Positions 35,135-43,671 of a DNA stretch of 64,000 nt are shown piece after piece. Both the position numbers and the translations under genes were made by a program. How positions within the stretch are numbered: the stretch's first letter is position 1; every line of letters begins with the position of its first letter. This DNA comes from Bin107 sp965221655 (GTDB lineage Bacteria; UBA8248): NCBI GenBank assembly GCA_965221655.1, contig OZ244906.1, positions 1,550,001-1,614,000 of the forward strand. The letters run 5' to 3'. Below the pieces are notes generated by a model. It did no database searches. It saw only the letters and a program-made list of their open reading frames with translations, and was not told where the DNA came from.

Positions 35135-35434
35135 GTGGACGTATTCGTACCCGGAATTTTCCTGACCATCATCGGCATGGGCGTCGTTTTCGCCTCGCTG
35201 ATCGTTCTGATGGCGGTCATCGTGCTTCTCGAGAAAATCGTGGAAGCGGGCCGGAGCAAAGACGCGGAGGAGCCCGCACCCACCCCGGGGGCCGACGACA
35301 ACGGCATCGTCCTCGCCGCGGCAGCGTATTTTCTTGAAACCGAAGACCCAGGGGTGTACGTGCCGCAAGTGCACCGGGGGGACGATTCTCACTGGGCGCG
35401 CGCCGCGCGCCGAAGCCGACGGAGCCTGCGTTGA
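35135..35434 (+). CDS. Sodium pump decarboxylase small membrane subunit (OadG / MmdD-like)
   Basis: A 99-residue protein with a single N-terminal transmembrane helix (about 5-32, with IGMGVVFASLIVLMAVIVLL) and a Pro/Ala-rich linker, as in OadG and MmdD, which tether the carboxyltransferase to the membrane beta subunit. The C-terminus after residue 60 is unusually Arg-rich. The start is GTG. It lies 10 bases after mmdA, and its stop overlaps the next start (TTGA). Confidence 0.8.
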   Translation: MDVFVPGIFLTIIGMGVVFASLIVLMAVIVLLEKIVEAGRSKDAEEPAPTPGADDNGIVLAAAAYFLETEDPGVYVPQVHRGDDSHWARAARRSRRSLR

Positions 35435-35838
35435 GAAACTTTCACCTGACAATCGAGGGAAAGCGATATGCAGTGCGCGTCGAACGCGACCCGGACTCGA
35501 ACGACCTCGAAGTCACGATAGACGGGCGCACCCACCGCGTTCAGGTGGAAGAAGAGGAGCGCGCGGCCGCCTCCACGCCCCCTCCGCACGCCGCGCAAAG
35601 GTCCGCACCCCAGCCAGCGGGCGGGAGAGGGCAGATCGTGGCTCCCCTGCCGGGCGTGGTGCTCTCCGTAGCGGTGGCCCCCGGCGACGCCGTGCACACG
35701 GGCGACACCCTCTTGATACTCGAGGCGATGAAGATGGAGAACCTCATCACCGCCGACGCGGACGGCGTCGTCCAGACCGTGCACGTGGCGAAAGGCGACA
35801 AGGTGGAAGCCTCCCAGCTCCTCGTGGAGATAGCATGA
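35431..35838 (+). CDS. Biotin carboxyl carrier subunit of the decarboxylase
   Basis: A 135-residue biotinyl protein. The C-terminal lipoyl/biotinyl domain has the modification motif EAMKMEN with K101 as the biotin site, preceded by a VAPLPGVVLSV strand and a Pro/Ala-rich swinging linker (about 45-67). It carries CO2 from the carboxyltransferase to the membrane subunit. The start is TTG with GGAG upstream, overlapping the stop of the previous gene. The next gene overlaps its stop (ATGA). Confidence 0.92.
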   Translation: MRNFHLTIEGKRYAVRVERDPDSNDLEVTIDGRTHRVQVEEEERAAASTPPPHAAQRSAPQPAGGRGQIVAPLPGVVLSVAVAPGDAVHTGDTLLILEAMKMENLITADADGVVQTVHVAKGDKVEASQLLVEIA

Positions 35839-36959
35839 GCCGCCTGTTCTCCTCGATCGCCGACTTCGCTTCCGTGACGGGGTTTTCCTCGGTGGGCGGG
35901 GGCGACCTCCTTATGCTCGCCATCTCCTGCCTGCTGCTCTACCTCGCCATCCACAAGGGCTTCGAGCCCTTGCTGCTGGTGCCCATCGGGTTCGGGATGC
36001 TGCTCTCGAACCTGCCCGGCTCGGGCATCTTCGAGGAGGGGGGCCTCATCCACTATTTCTACTTCGGGGTGAAGGCGGGCGTGTTTCCACCCCTGATCTT
36101 CATGGGCATCGGCGCGCTGACGGATTTCGGTCCGCTGCTCGCCAACCCCAAGACGCTGCTCCTGGGCGCAGCCGCCCAATTCGGCATCTTCGCCACCCTG
36201 CTCGGCAGCATATTTCTGGGCTTTGACCTTTCCGAGGCGGGGGCCATCGGCATCATCGGCGGCGCGGACGGCCCCACGGCCATCTACACGGCCTCGAAGC
36301 TCGCGCCCCACCTTCTGGGGCCCATCGCCGTGGCCGCCTACAGCTACATGGCGCTCGTGCCCATGATACAGCCCCCCATCATGAAGGCGCTGACCACCAA
36401 AGAAGAGCGCACGCGGACGATGACGCAGCTCAAGGAAATCGAAAAGCCCGTCCGCATCCTCTTTCCTATCGTGACGACGCTGCTCACGGGCCTTCTGCTG
36501 CCCTCGGCGGTCCCTCTCATCGGAATGCTCATGTTGGGCAACCTCTTCAGAGAGTGCGGCGTCGTCGAGCGGCTGCTCAAGACGTCGGAGGACGCCCTGC
36601 TCAACATGGTGACCATATTTCTCGGCGTATCCGTGGGCGCCTCGATGACGGCGGAGAGTTTTCTCAAATGGGAGACTATCGGCATTCTCCTGCTGGGCTT
36701 CATCGCCTTCGGCATCGGAACGGCTACGGGCGTGATATTCGGCAAGATCATGGCCGCGTGCAGCCGCACGCCCATCAACCCCCTCATCGGCGCGGCGGGC
36801 GTGAGTGCGGTTCCCATGGCGGCGCGCGTCGTCCAGAAGGTGGGCACGGACGAAAACCCCGGCAACTTCCTGCTCATGCACGCCATGGGGCCTAACGTGG
36901 CGGGCGTCATCGGCTCGGCGATTGCGGCCGGCGTTTTGATATCCCTCATTCGAATCTGA
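35835..36959 (+). CDS. Sodium-translocating decarboxylase beta subunit
   Basis: Integral membrane protein of 374 residues with about nine to eleven hydrophobic helices, of the OadB/MmdB/GcdB family. It decarboxylates carboxybiotin and exports sodium. The conserved GIIGGADGPTAIYTA loop with its sodium-site aspartate is present, as are the MIQPPIMKAL and NPLIGAAGVSAVPMAARVV blocks near the end. It starts in an ATGA overlap with the biotin carrier. This completes an A-D-C-B gene set without an MmdE homologue. Confidence 0.93.
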   Translation: MSRLFSSIADFASVTGFSSVGGGDLLMLAISCLLLYLAIHKGFEPLLLVPIGFGMLLSNLPGSGIFEEGGLIHYFYFGVKAGVFPPLIFMGIGALTDFGPLLANPKTLLLGAAAQFGIFATLLGSIFLGFDLSEAGAIGIIGGADGPTAIYTASKLAPHLLGPIAVAAYSYMALVPMIQPPIMKALTTKEERTRTMTQLKEIEKPVRILFPIVTTLLTGLLLPSAVPLIGMLMLGNLFRECGVVERLLKTSEDALLNMVTIFLGVSVGASMTAESFLKWETIGILLLGFIAFGIGTATGVIFGKIMAACSRTPINPLIGAAGVSAVPMAARVVQKVGTDENPGNFLLMHAMGPNVAGVIGSAIAAGVLISLIRI

Positions 36960-36974
36960 CGGAGCGACACTCTC

Positions 36975-38168
36975 ATGACTGGACCACTCGAAGGCATCCG
37001 GGTCGTCGACCTCACGCGCATTCTCGCCGGACCCTACTGCACCATGATGCTCGGCGACATGGGTGCGGAGGTCATCAAGATCGAAAACCCCGACGGTGGG
37101 GACGACACACGCGGCTGGGGCCCTCCATTTCTGAACGGCGTAAGCACGTATTTCATCTCCATCAACCGCAACAAGAAGAGCCTGACGCTGAACCTCAAGG
37201 ACGAACGCGGCAAGGAGCTTTTGCGCGACCTGATTCGCAAGAGCGACGTGGTGGTGGAGAACTTCCGCCCCGGCACGCTGGACAAACTCGGCTTCTCCTG
37301 GGAGAAGATTCACGCAATCAACCCCCGGGCGATCTTCGCCTCGGTCTCCGGCTTCGGCCAGACGGGCCCGCGCAAGAACGAGCCCGGCTTCGACGTGGTC
37401 ATCCAGGGCGAAGGCGGGGTGATGAGCATTACGGGCGAGCCCGACGGCCCGCCCAACAAGGTGGGCGCCTCCATCGCCGACATCACTTCAGGAATACTCA
37501 CCGCCCAGGGAGTGTTGCTCGCCCTCTATCACCGCGAGAAGGCCGGCGTCGGCCAGATGGTCGACGTAGGCATGCTCGACGGGCAGGTGGCGCTGCTCAC
37601 CTACCACGCGAACGGCTATTTCGCCACGGGGAAGATTCCTCCCCGCAGGGGGAACAAGCATCCCTCCATCACGCCCTACGAGACTTACTCGTGCAAGGAC
37701 GGGTACTTCAATCTGGGCGTGGGCAACGACAGCCTGTGGCGCAGGTTTTGCGACGCCATGGGGCTGGGAGAAGAAATCAAGGAAGACTCCCGCTTCGCCG
37801 TCAACAAGGACAGGGTGAACAACCGCGAGGCGTTGCAGGAGATTCTCGACGCCTTCTTCGCCGAAAAGACGGTGGGCGAGACCATTGCGACTCTGCGGGA
37901 AGCGGGCGTGCCGTGCGGCCCTATCAACAACCTCGGCCAGGTGCTCAGCGAACCCCAGGTGCTCGCGCGGGAGATGGTGGTGGACGTAGACGTGCCCGTC
38001 GCCGGTCCCACGAAGGTGAGCGGCGTGCCCATCAAACTCTCCGCCACGCCGGGGGCCGTGCGCACCCCTCCGCCCACGCTGGGCCAGCACACCGACGAGG
38101 TGCTGGAGGGCGTCCTCGGGCTGGACGAGGCGAAAAGAAGCGCACTGCGGCGCGAAGGCGTGGTCTGA
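36975..38168 (+). CDS. Class III CoA-transferase (CaiB/BaiF family)
   Basis: A 397-residue enzyme that moves CoA between carboxylic acids. The nucleophile is D169 in VGASIADITSG, and the N-terminal LAGPYCTMMLGDMGAEVIKIE and NKKSLTLNLKDERG blocks are typical. Members include formyl-CoA, succinyl-CoA:mesaconate and benzylsuccinate transferases; the donor and acceptor are not set by sequence. It starts 15 bases after the decarboxylase beta gene and probably activates the acid that the operon degrades. Confidence 0.92.
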   Translation: MTGPLEGIRVVDLTRILAGPYCTMMLGDMGAEVIKIENPDGGDDTRGWGPPFLNGVSTYFISINRNKKSLTLNLKDERGKELLRDLIRKSDVVVENFRPGTLDKLGFSWEKIHAINPRAIFASVSGFGQTGPRKNEPGFDVVIQGEGGVMSITGEPDGPPNKVGASIADITSGILTAQGVLLALYHREKAGVGQMVDVGMLDGQVALLTYHANGYFATGKIPPRRGNKHPSITPYETYSCKDGYFNLGVGNDSLWRRFCDAMGLGEEIKEDSRFAVNKDRVNNREALQEILDAFFAEKTVGETIATLREAGVPCGPINNLGQVLSEPQVLAREMVVDVDVPVAGPTKVSGVPIKLSATPGAVRTPPPTLGQHTDEVLEGVLGLDEAKRSALRREGVV

Positions 38169-38211
38169 GACGAATTCACCGGAGCGGGGAGCGTATCCTC
38201 TGAGGATTGCC

Positions 38212-38907
38212 ATGCGCATACCGGGCGTTCAAATCGAAAAACCCAAGTCCCTGAGCAAAATGGTGTCCGAGCAAATCAAGGACGCCATACTGAGCGGCAT
38301 TTTTCAGCCGGGGGACAAGCTGGTCGAGACGACGCTCACCGAGTCGATGGGCGTGAGCAGGACGCCGCTGCGCGAAGCTTTCCGCGAGCTCGCGGCGGAG
38401 GGCTACATCACCGTCGTGCCCCGCAAGGGGGCGCACGTAAGCCGGCTGAGCGAAGATGAGGTGCTCGACATCTACGCCATCACCAGCGTACTCGAGGGTC
38501 TGGCCACGCGCCTCGCCACCCCGCACCTTCGGGAAGGCGGAGCGAACGAGAGACTCCAGCATTTCTTCGACAGACTCAAGCGCCACCACGAGCGCGGCGA
38601 GGTGGACGCCTACTGGGCAGCGAACCGCGACTTCCACCGGCACATAGCGAGCGCCTGCGGGAACTCGCGGCTCCAGGCGCTCATCGATAACCTGCGCCAG
38701 CAAATCATGAAGACGCGCGTGGTGACGCTTCACGCTCCGGGACGCCTGGACGGCTCGATGGCCGAACACGCAGAGATACTGCGCACCATCCTCGCGGGCG
38801 AGGCAAGAACCGCCGAGCGCCTCGTGATCGAACACCTGGAGATTCAGGGAAAGTTCGTGCTCGACCTCATCAAGAAACAACCCGAAAGCGCGGAGCCCTT
38901 CGCCTAG
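38212..38907 (+). CDS. GntR-family transcriptional regulator (FadR/FCD subgroup)
   Basis: A 231-residue regulator with an N-terminal winged helix (about 18-85: GDKLVETTLTESMGVSRTPLREAFRELAAEGYI) and a helical FCD effector domain from about 95. That domain keeps metal or ligand-binding His and Asp residues, for example NRDFHRHIA and EHAEILRTI. Regulators of this type usually sense a carboxylic acid or its CoA ester and repress neighbouring genes. Its location at the end of the catabolic run suggests control of the divergent promoters at 28.9 kb or of its own operon. Its stop overlaps the opposite ald stop by four bases. Confidence 0.9.
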   Translation: MRIPGVQIEKPKSLSKMVSEQIKDAILSGIFQPGDKLVETTLTESMGVSRTPLREAFRELAAEGYITVVPRKGAHVSRLSEDEVLDIYAITSVLEGLATRLATPHLREGGANERLQHFFDRLKRHHERGEVDAYWAANRDFHRHIASACGNSRLQALIDNLRQQIMKTRVVTLHAPGRLDGSMAEHAEILRTILAGEARTAERLVIEHLEIQGKFVLDLIKKQPESAEPFA

Positions 38908-40019
38908 GAGAGCGCCTCGCCCGCCGCGACGTGTTCCATCCCGAGGGCTTCGGCCACGCCCGCGTGGGTGATGCGGCCTTCGGCCACGTTCAGGCCGTCG
39001 GCGAGGTGAGGATTCTGCGCCACCGTCCCTTTCACGCCCAGACCCGCCAGCTCGAGAGCATAGGGCAACACGGCGTTTGAGAGCGCTATGGTGCTCGTAC
39101 GCGGCACGGCGCCGGGCATGTTCGCCACCCCGTAGTGGACGACGCCGTCGACGACATAGGTGGGAGCGGAGTGGGTGGTTGGTCGTATCGTCTCCACGCA
39201 GCCACCCTGGTCCACCGCCACGTCGACCAGCACGGCGCCCGCGTTCATCTGCCCAAGCATCTCGCGCGGGACGAGAACGGGTGTGCGTCCCCCGGGCACC
39301 AAAACCGCGCCGATGACCAGGTCCGCCTCGCGGACGGCCTCACGCACCGAGAAGCGCGTGGACACCAGGGTCTTGACCCTGCCGTAGAAGATGTCGTCGA
39401 TATATTCGAGCCGCGCGTGGTCGATGTCGAAAACGGTGACTTCCGCGTGCATCCCCACCGCGATCTTCGCCGCGTTCTTGCCCACGATGCCTGCGCCCAG
39501 AATAACGACGTTCCCCCGGGGAACGCCGGGGGCACCCGCCAGCAGGACACCGCGTCCGCCCAGGGTTTTTTCGAGATACTTGGCTCCCTCCTGCACGGCC
39601 ATTCTGCCCGCTATCTCGCTCATGGGCTGCAGGATGGGCAAGACGCCCTTGGGCGAGGTCACCGTCTCGAAGGCGACGCCGTAGACGCCCCTCTCCACCA
39701 AGGCTTCCACCAGCGGGCGCGAGGCGGCCAGGTGCAGGAAGGCGAAGAGAACCTGCCCTGCGCGCATCTGGCCAAACTCCGCTTCGACGGGTTCTTTGAC
39801 CTTGACGATCATTTCGCCTCGCGCCCAAACCTCCTCGGCCGAGGAAACTACGCACCCGCCCACGCGCTCGTATTCCGCGTCGGAGATACCCGCGCCCGCA
39901 CCCGCGTCCTTCTCCAGCAAAACGACGTGCCCGGCGTCGATGAGAGCCTCCACGGCCCCCGGCGTCAGGGCAACGCGGTACTCGTCCTGTTTGATCTCGC
40001 GCGGCAGCCCGATTATCAC
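38904..40019 (-). CDS. ald: Alanine dehydrogenase
   Basis: NAD-dependent L-alanine/pyruvate oxidoreductase of 371 residues, the usual size. The catalytic K75 (IVKVKEP) and H96 (FAFLHLAAS) lie at the canonical family positions, with the VILGAGIVGKNAAKIA Rossmann turn and VDVAVDQGGCVET active loop. The start is GTG, and the GTGA overlap with the thioesterase stop suggests coupled translation. Confidence 0.95.
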   Translation of the reverse strand: MIIGLPREIKQDEYRVALTPGAVEALIDAGHVVLLEKDAGAGAGISDAEYERVGGCVVSSAEEVWARGEMIVKVKEPVEAEFGQMRAGQVLFAFLHLAASRPLVEALVERGVYGVAFETVTSPKGVLPILQPMSEIAGRMAVQEGAKYLEKTLGGRGVLLAGAPGVPRGNVVILGAGIVGKNAAKIAVGMHAEVTVFDIDHARLEYIDDIFYGRVKTLVSTRFSVREAVREADLVIGAVLVPGGRTPVLVPREMLGQMNAGAVLVDVAVDQGGCVETIRPTTHSAPTYVVDGVVHYGVANMPGAVPRTSTIALSNAVLPYALELAGLGVKGTVAQNPHLADGLNVAEGRITHAGVAEALGMEHVAAGEALS

Positions 40020-40435
40020 CCCGCGCCCTCCCCCTCGTCCACGATGTGGAACGTGCTCTCCGCCTCCGCAACGGTTCCGCCGTCCTCCGCGCGGGTGGCC
40101 TTTCCCTCCATGACGACGAACCGGCCTTTTCTCTTCTTGAGCCTTCCTTCGAGCAGCAGGGGAGTACCGACCGGCAGGGGATCGCGGTAGCGAATTTCGC
40201 TTCGGGCCGAATAGGCGCGCAAACCCTTCAGGAACAGCCAGTTCGCCATCACGTCGTCGAGAACGCTGAAGACGATTCCGCCGTGCGTCACGCCGTCGTA
40301 TCCCTGATGGAAGGGTTCGGGTGTGAACGCACCCTTGCAGACCTCGCCGTCGAGCCGGAAGGGGATTTTCAGACCAATCGGGTTTTCGGGTCCGCAGACG
40401 AAGCAGCCATCCGCGTCCGGGCGTCCTCTGCTCAA
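40016..40435 (-). CDS. PaaI-type hotdog thioesterase
   Basis: Hotdog-fold acyl-CoA thioesterase-like protein of 139 residues. The active-site region is QGYDGVTHGGIVFSVLDDVM, with the usual His-Gly-Gly and a downstream Asp. The N-terminus has a CFVCGPENPIGL Cys pair, common in this subgroup. The start is TTG with GGGAG eight bases upstream. The frame is open 21 codons farther, but that stretch runs into the ribosomal operon terminator, so the shorter form is preferred. Confidence 0.82.
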   Translation of the reverse strand: MSRGRPDADGCFVCGPENPIGLKIPFRLDGEVCKGAFTPEPFHQGYDGVTHGGIVFSVLDDVMANWLFLKGLRAYSARSEIRYRDPLPVGTPLLLEGRLKKRKGRFVVMEGKATRAEDGGTVAEAESTFHIVDEGEGAG

Positions 40436-40457
40436 CGGCGCGTCTCCCGCTGTCGGG

Positions 40458-40490
40458 AAAAACAAAAAGGAGAGCCTGGACGACTCTCCT
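40458..40490 (-). terminator. Intrinsic terminator of the ribosomal-protein superoperon
   Basis: On the minus strand: AGGAGAG, a 9-base loop, CTCTCCT, then TTTTTGTTTTT. The 7-bp perfect stem with a long U-run lies 32 bases after the rplQ stop. Confidence 0.85.
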
Positions 40491-40522
40491 TCATGCAACC
40501 CTCCTGCGTCGAAGTTCGGCTC

Positions 40523-40945
40523 TTACGCCTCTCCCTGGGCCTCTTTTTTCCTCTGGCGCCGCTCGCGGACCGCATCTTGCTTGGAGGTGTCCCTGTCGAC
40601 CAATTCCAGGAAGGCCATGGGGGCAGCGTCTCCCTGGCGGGGAGGCAGGCGCAGAATCCGCGTGTAGCCGCCCGGCCTGTCCGCGTACCTCGGCGCGACG
40701 GTGTCCATGAGCTTGGCGACCGAGGCGGGCGTCTTGAGGTAGGCGGCAACCTGGCGCCGCGCGTGCAGCGTGCCCTTTTTCCCGACCGTGATGATGCGCT
40801 CGGCGTGGCGGCGCACCTCCTTGGCCTTCGCCAGCGTCGTCCGCACCCGCTCCTCGTCGATGAGCGAGGTGACCATGTTGCGCGTCATGGCGTTGCGGTG
40901 CTTCGAGGTGCGCCCCAGTTTTCTTCCGTGCCATTTGTGCCGCAT
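40523..40945 (-). CDS. rplQ: 50S ribosomal protein L17
   Basis: Last gene of the alpha operon. It begins MRHKWHGRKLGRTSKHR, the family start, and its 140-residue length includes a short Lys/Glu tail beyond the conserved core. It follows rpoA by 9 bases and is followed by the operon terminator. Confidence 0.97.
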   Translation of the reverse strand: MRHKWHGRKLGRTSKHRNAMTRNMVTSLIDEERVRTTLAKAKEVRRHAERIITVGKKGTLHARRQVAAYLKTPASVAKLMDTVAPRYADRPGGYTRILRLPPRQGDAAPMAFLELVDRDTSKQDAVRERRQRKKEAQGEA

Positions 40946-40954
40946 GCTTCCATC

Positions 40955-41974
40955 CTATCCTTGTTCGGTGTTCTCGCGCCCGATGAAATCGTTGGGCGAG
41001 AGGTTCAAGTCGGTCAAATCCATGCCGAGGCGCAGATCCATGCCCTCGAGAATATCGCATATCTCGTTCAGGCTCTTGCGTCCGAAGTTGCGGGTCTTGA
41101 GCAATTCGGTTTCGGTCTTCTGCACCAACTCGGCCAACGTGCGGATGCGCGCGTTCTTCAGGCAGTTGTAGCTGCGCACGGAAAGCTCGAGCTCCTCCAC
41201 GCTCCTGCCGAGGCTCTCGATAATTCCCTGCCTGTGCTCGTCCACCGGGGTGGCCTGGGGCGATTCTTCTTCCTCGAAATTGATGAATATCTGGAGGTTG
41301 TCCTTGAGTATCTTCGCCGCGTGGGCAACCGCGTCCACGGGTGCGATGGTTCCATTCGTCTCCACGTCGAGAATCAGCTTGTCGTAGTCGGTGATGTCGC
41401 CCACCCGCGTCTTCTCGACCTGGAAGGCGCAGCGGCGTATGGGTGAGAAGATGGAGTCCATCGGGATGAACTGGGGGCCGAGGGCGAGGTCCACGTTTCT
41501 CTCCGCGGGCACGTAGCCGCGCCCGACGTTCACCACGAGCTCCACCTCGAGTTCCGCCTCGTCGTTCATGTTGGCGATCTCTACATCGGGCGTCAATATC
41601 TTCACGTCCGGAGGACCCTCGATATCGCCCGCCCGGAACACCCCCGCCTCACCCGCGTGGGCGTAGTGCATGTGTACGGGCAAGTTCGCCGAATCGGCCT
41701 GGATGACCACATCCTTCAGGTTCAAGACGATCTCGGTGACGTCCTCCATGACGCCCGGGATGCTCGAAAACTCGTGAAACACGCCCTCGATGCGCACACC
41801 GGTGAAGGCGGCTCCCTGCAGAGAAGAAAGAATCACCCGGCGAAGCGCGTTGCCCAGAGTAACGCCGTATCCGCGTTCCAGGGGCTCGGCGACGAAGCGG
41901 CCGAAAGTATCCGACAAACTCTCTGGTTGCGGCTCCAGACCAGTGGGTTTGACGAGATCGGCAATGGCTGTCAT
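40955..41974 (-). CDS. rpoA: RNA polymerase alpha subunit
   Basis: Scaffold subunit that dimerises through its N-terminal domain (RGYGVTLGNALRRVILSSL) and contacts DNA UP elements and activators through its C-terminal helix-hairpin-helix domain (about 255-325, with LSVRSYNCLKNARIRTLAEL). I place the start at ATG 41974 with GGAGG ten bases upstream, giving 339 residues; the ATG at 42040, next to the rpsD stop, would add 22 unconserved residues without a ribosome site. Confidence 0.96.
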   Translation of the reverse strand: MTAIADLVKPTGLEPQPESLSDTFGRFVAEPLERGYGVTLGNALRRVILSSLQGAAFTGVRIEGVFHEFSSIPGVMEDVTEIVLNLKDVVIQADSANLPVHMHYAHAGEAGVFRAGDIEGPPDVKILTPDVEIANMNDEAELEVELVVNVGRGYVPAERNVDLALGPQFIPMDSIFSPIRRCAFQVEKTRVGDITDYDKLILDVETNGTIAPVDAVAHAAKILKDNLQIFINFEEEESPQATPVDEHRQGIIESLGRSVEELELSVRSYNCLKNARIRTLAELVQKTETELLKTRNFGRKSLNEICDILEGMDLRLGMDLTDLNLSPNDFIGRENTEQG

Positions 41975-42040
41975 ATCAACGGGTCCTCCGTTCGGCGGTC
42001 GACCGGTACCGGAAAAAACGGGTCGAGACGCGCCCGTCAT

Positions 42041-42673
42041 CTATTTGGAATACAACTCCACGATTTGCTGCGCGCTGATGTCCACGCGAGAATCGGCCAG
42101 ACTCGGCGGCTCGAGGACGCGCGCCTGCAGATCGGCGTGGTCCACGTCGAGCCACGCGGGAGCCCCCCGCACCTTGCCCTTCTCCGCGCTTTGAACGACC
42201 AACTCGAGCTTCTTGCTCTTCTCCTTGATCTCGACGACGTCGCCCTTTCTCACCACGAACGCGGGGCGGTTCACCTTTCTGCCGTTCACCCGCACGTGGT
42301 TGTGTGTCACCAACTGGCGGGCCTGGTTGCGCGAATCGGCGAAACTCGCCCGGAAGACGACGTTGTCGAGACGCGATTCAAGCAGGGCGAAGAGGTTGTC
42401 GCCCGTTACCCCCTTGCGGCGGGCCGCCTCCTTGTAATACATGCGAAACTGCTTTTCGAGAACGCCGTAGACCCGCCGCGCCTTTTGCTTCTCGCGGAGT
42501 TGGAGGCCGTACTCGCTCACCTTGCCCCGCGTGCGCGCCGCCCCGTGTTGGCCCGGGGGGAAGCTGCGCTTGTCGAAAGAGCACTTGTCTCCGATGCAGC
42601 GATCTCCCTTGAGGAAGAGCTTCATGCCTTCTCTTCGGCAAAGCCGACAAACCGAATCCTTGTATCGCGCCAA
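42041..42673 (-). CDS. rpsD: 30S ribosomal protein S4
   Basis: Assembly-initiating 16S rRNA-binding protein of 210 residues. This is the zinc-bearing form, with C9, C12, C26 and C31 in the N-terminal domain, followed by the S4 RNA-binding domain (about 98-160). In E. coli it is the repressor of this operon section; whether that holds here is unknown. Confidence 0.97.
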   Translation of the reverse strand: MARYKDSVCRLCRREGMKLFLKGDRCIGDKCSFDKRSFPPGQHGAARTRGKVSEYGLQLREKQKARRVYGVLEKQFRMYYKEAARRKGVTGDNLFALLESRLDNVVFRASFADSRNQARQLVTHNHVRVNGRKVNRPAFVVRKGDVVEIKEKSKKLELVVQSAEKGKVRGAPAWLDVDHADLQARVLEPPSLADSRVDISAQQIVELYSK

Positions 42674-42700
42674 AACTCGAACTCCCTCTGCGTTCTCGCC

Positions 42701-43102
42701 CTAGACCCGACGCCGCTTGCGCGGGCGGCAACCATTGTGGGGAATGGGTGTTACGTCACGAATGAGACTCACCTCGAGCCCCGCCGCGGCCAGTGAGCGA
42801 ATCGCCGCCTCGCGGCCCGAACCCGGCCCGCTCACGTAGACCTCCACGGAGGTAACTCCCAGGTCAAGTGCTTTCTTGGCGACGTCGGCCGCAGCCATCT
42901 GCGCGGCGAAGGGCGTGCTCTTGCGCGAACCCTTGAAGCCCTGCCCGCCCGCCGTCGACCAGCAGACCACGTTGCCTCCTGTGTCGGAAATCGAAATCAT
43001 GGTGTTGTTGAACGTCGCCAGAATGTGGGCCTGGCCCTTGCCGATGGCCCTGCGCTCCCGGCGGCGCCTTCCGCCACGTTTTCCTCTACCCCCTTGCGCC
43101 AA
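42701..43102 (-). CDS. rpsK: 30S ribosomal protein S11
   Basis: Platform protein of 133 residues. It has the GKAHI-like start region (GQAHILATFNNTMISISD) and the highly conserved C-terminus with IRDVTPIPHNGCRPRKRRRV. It begins with a Gly/Arg-rich basic tail. It lies between rpsM and rpsD. Confidence 0.97.
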   Translation of the reverse strand: MAQGGRGKRGGRRRRERRAIGKGQAHILATFNNTMISISDTGGNVVCWSTAGGQGFKGSRKSTPFAAQMAAADVAKKALDLGVTSVEVYVSGPGSGREAAIRSLAAAGLEVSLIRDVTPIPHNGCRPRKRRRV

Positions 43103-43135
43103 TTGAAGATCTCCTGCCCTCTCAGGGAAAAGAAA

Positions 43136-43510
43136 CTATGTCGCCTTCTTTTTTGCACCCACCGTCTTGCGCGGCCCCTTGCGGGTGCGCGCATTGGTGT
43201 GGGTTCTCTGTCCGCGAACGGGCAGCCCGCGGCGGTGCCGCAGCCCCCGGTACGTGCCGATGTCCATCAGCCTTTTGATGTTCATGGTCACCCGGCTCCG
43301 GAGGTCGCCCTCGACCGCGTAGGCACGCTCGATGATCTCGCGCAGGGTCTGCACCTCAGCCTCGGAGAGGTCCTTCACCTTGGAGAAGGCGTCGATCTTC
43401 GCCTCCTCGACTATCTTCGTCGCGGACGTGCGCCCGATTCCATAGATGTACGTCAACGCGACGTCGACGTGCTTGTCGTTGGGTATGTCCACTCCGGCAA
43501 TGCGGGCCAT
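43136..43510 (-). CDS. rpsM: 30S ribosomal protein S13
   Basis: Head protein of 124 residues that contacts the P-site tRNA and L5. It starts MARIAGVDIPNDKHVDVAL and ends with the basic GQRTHTNARTRKGPRKT tail. The upstream open frame is not used; ATG 43510 matches the family start. Confidence 0.97.
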   Translation of the reverse strand: MARIAGVDIPNDKHVDVALTYIYGIGRTSATKIVEEAKIDAFSKVKDLSEAEVQTLREIIERAYAVEGDLRSRVTMNIKRLMDIGTYRGLRHRRGLPVRGQRTHTNARTRKGPRKTVGAKKKAT

Positions 43511-43535
43511 GTACGTTCTCCTTCTCGCTTCCGCC

Positions 43536-43649
43536 TCAGCCCTGGCGCTGCTTGTGCTTGGGGTTCGGGCACAGCACGCGCACGACCCCCTTGCGGCGGA
43601 TGACCTTGCACTTGTCACACATCGGCTTCACGGAACTTCTTACCTTCAT
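43536..43649 (-). CDS. rpmJ: 50S ribosomal protein L36
   Basis: A 37-residue ribosomal protein read directly from the minus strand between infA and rpsM. It is the zinc-binding form, with ligands C11, C14, C27 and H32, and begins MKVRSSVKPMCDKCKVIRRK. Confidence 0.96.
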   Translation of the reverse strand: MKVRSSVKPMCDKCKVIRRKGVVRVLCPNPKHKQRQG

Positions 43650-43671
43650 CGTCCTGCTCCAAATGGCGTCC

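Noticed and set aside
35541..37313. Long minus-strand open frame under the sodium pump genes
   Set aside because: The plus-strand biotin and membrane subunits are clear; the opposite product is an acidic/His-rich shadow.
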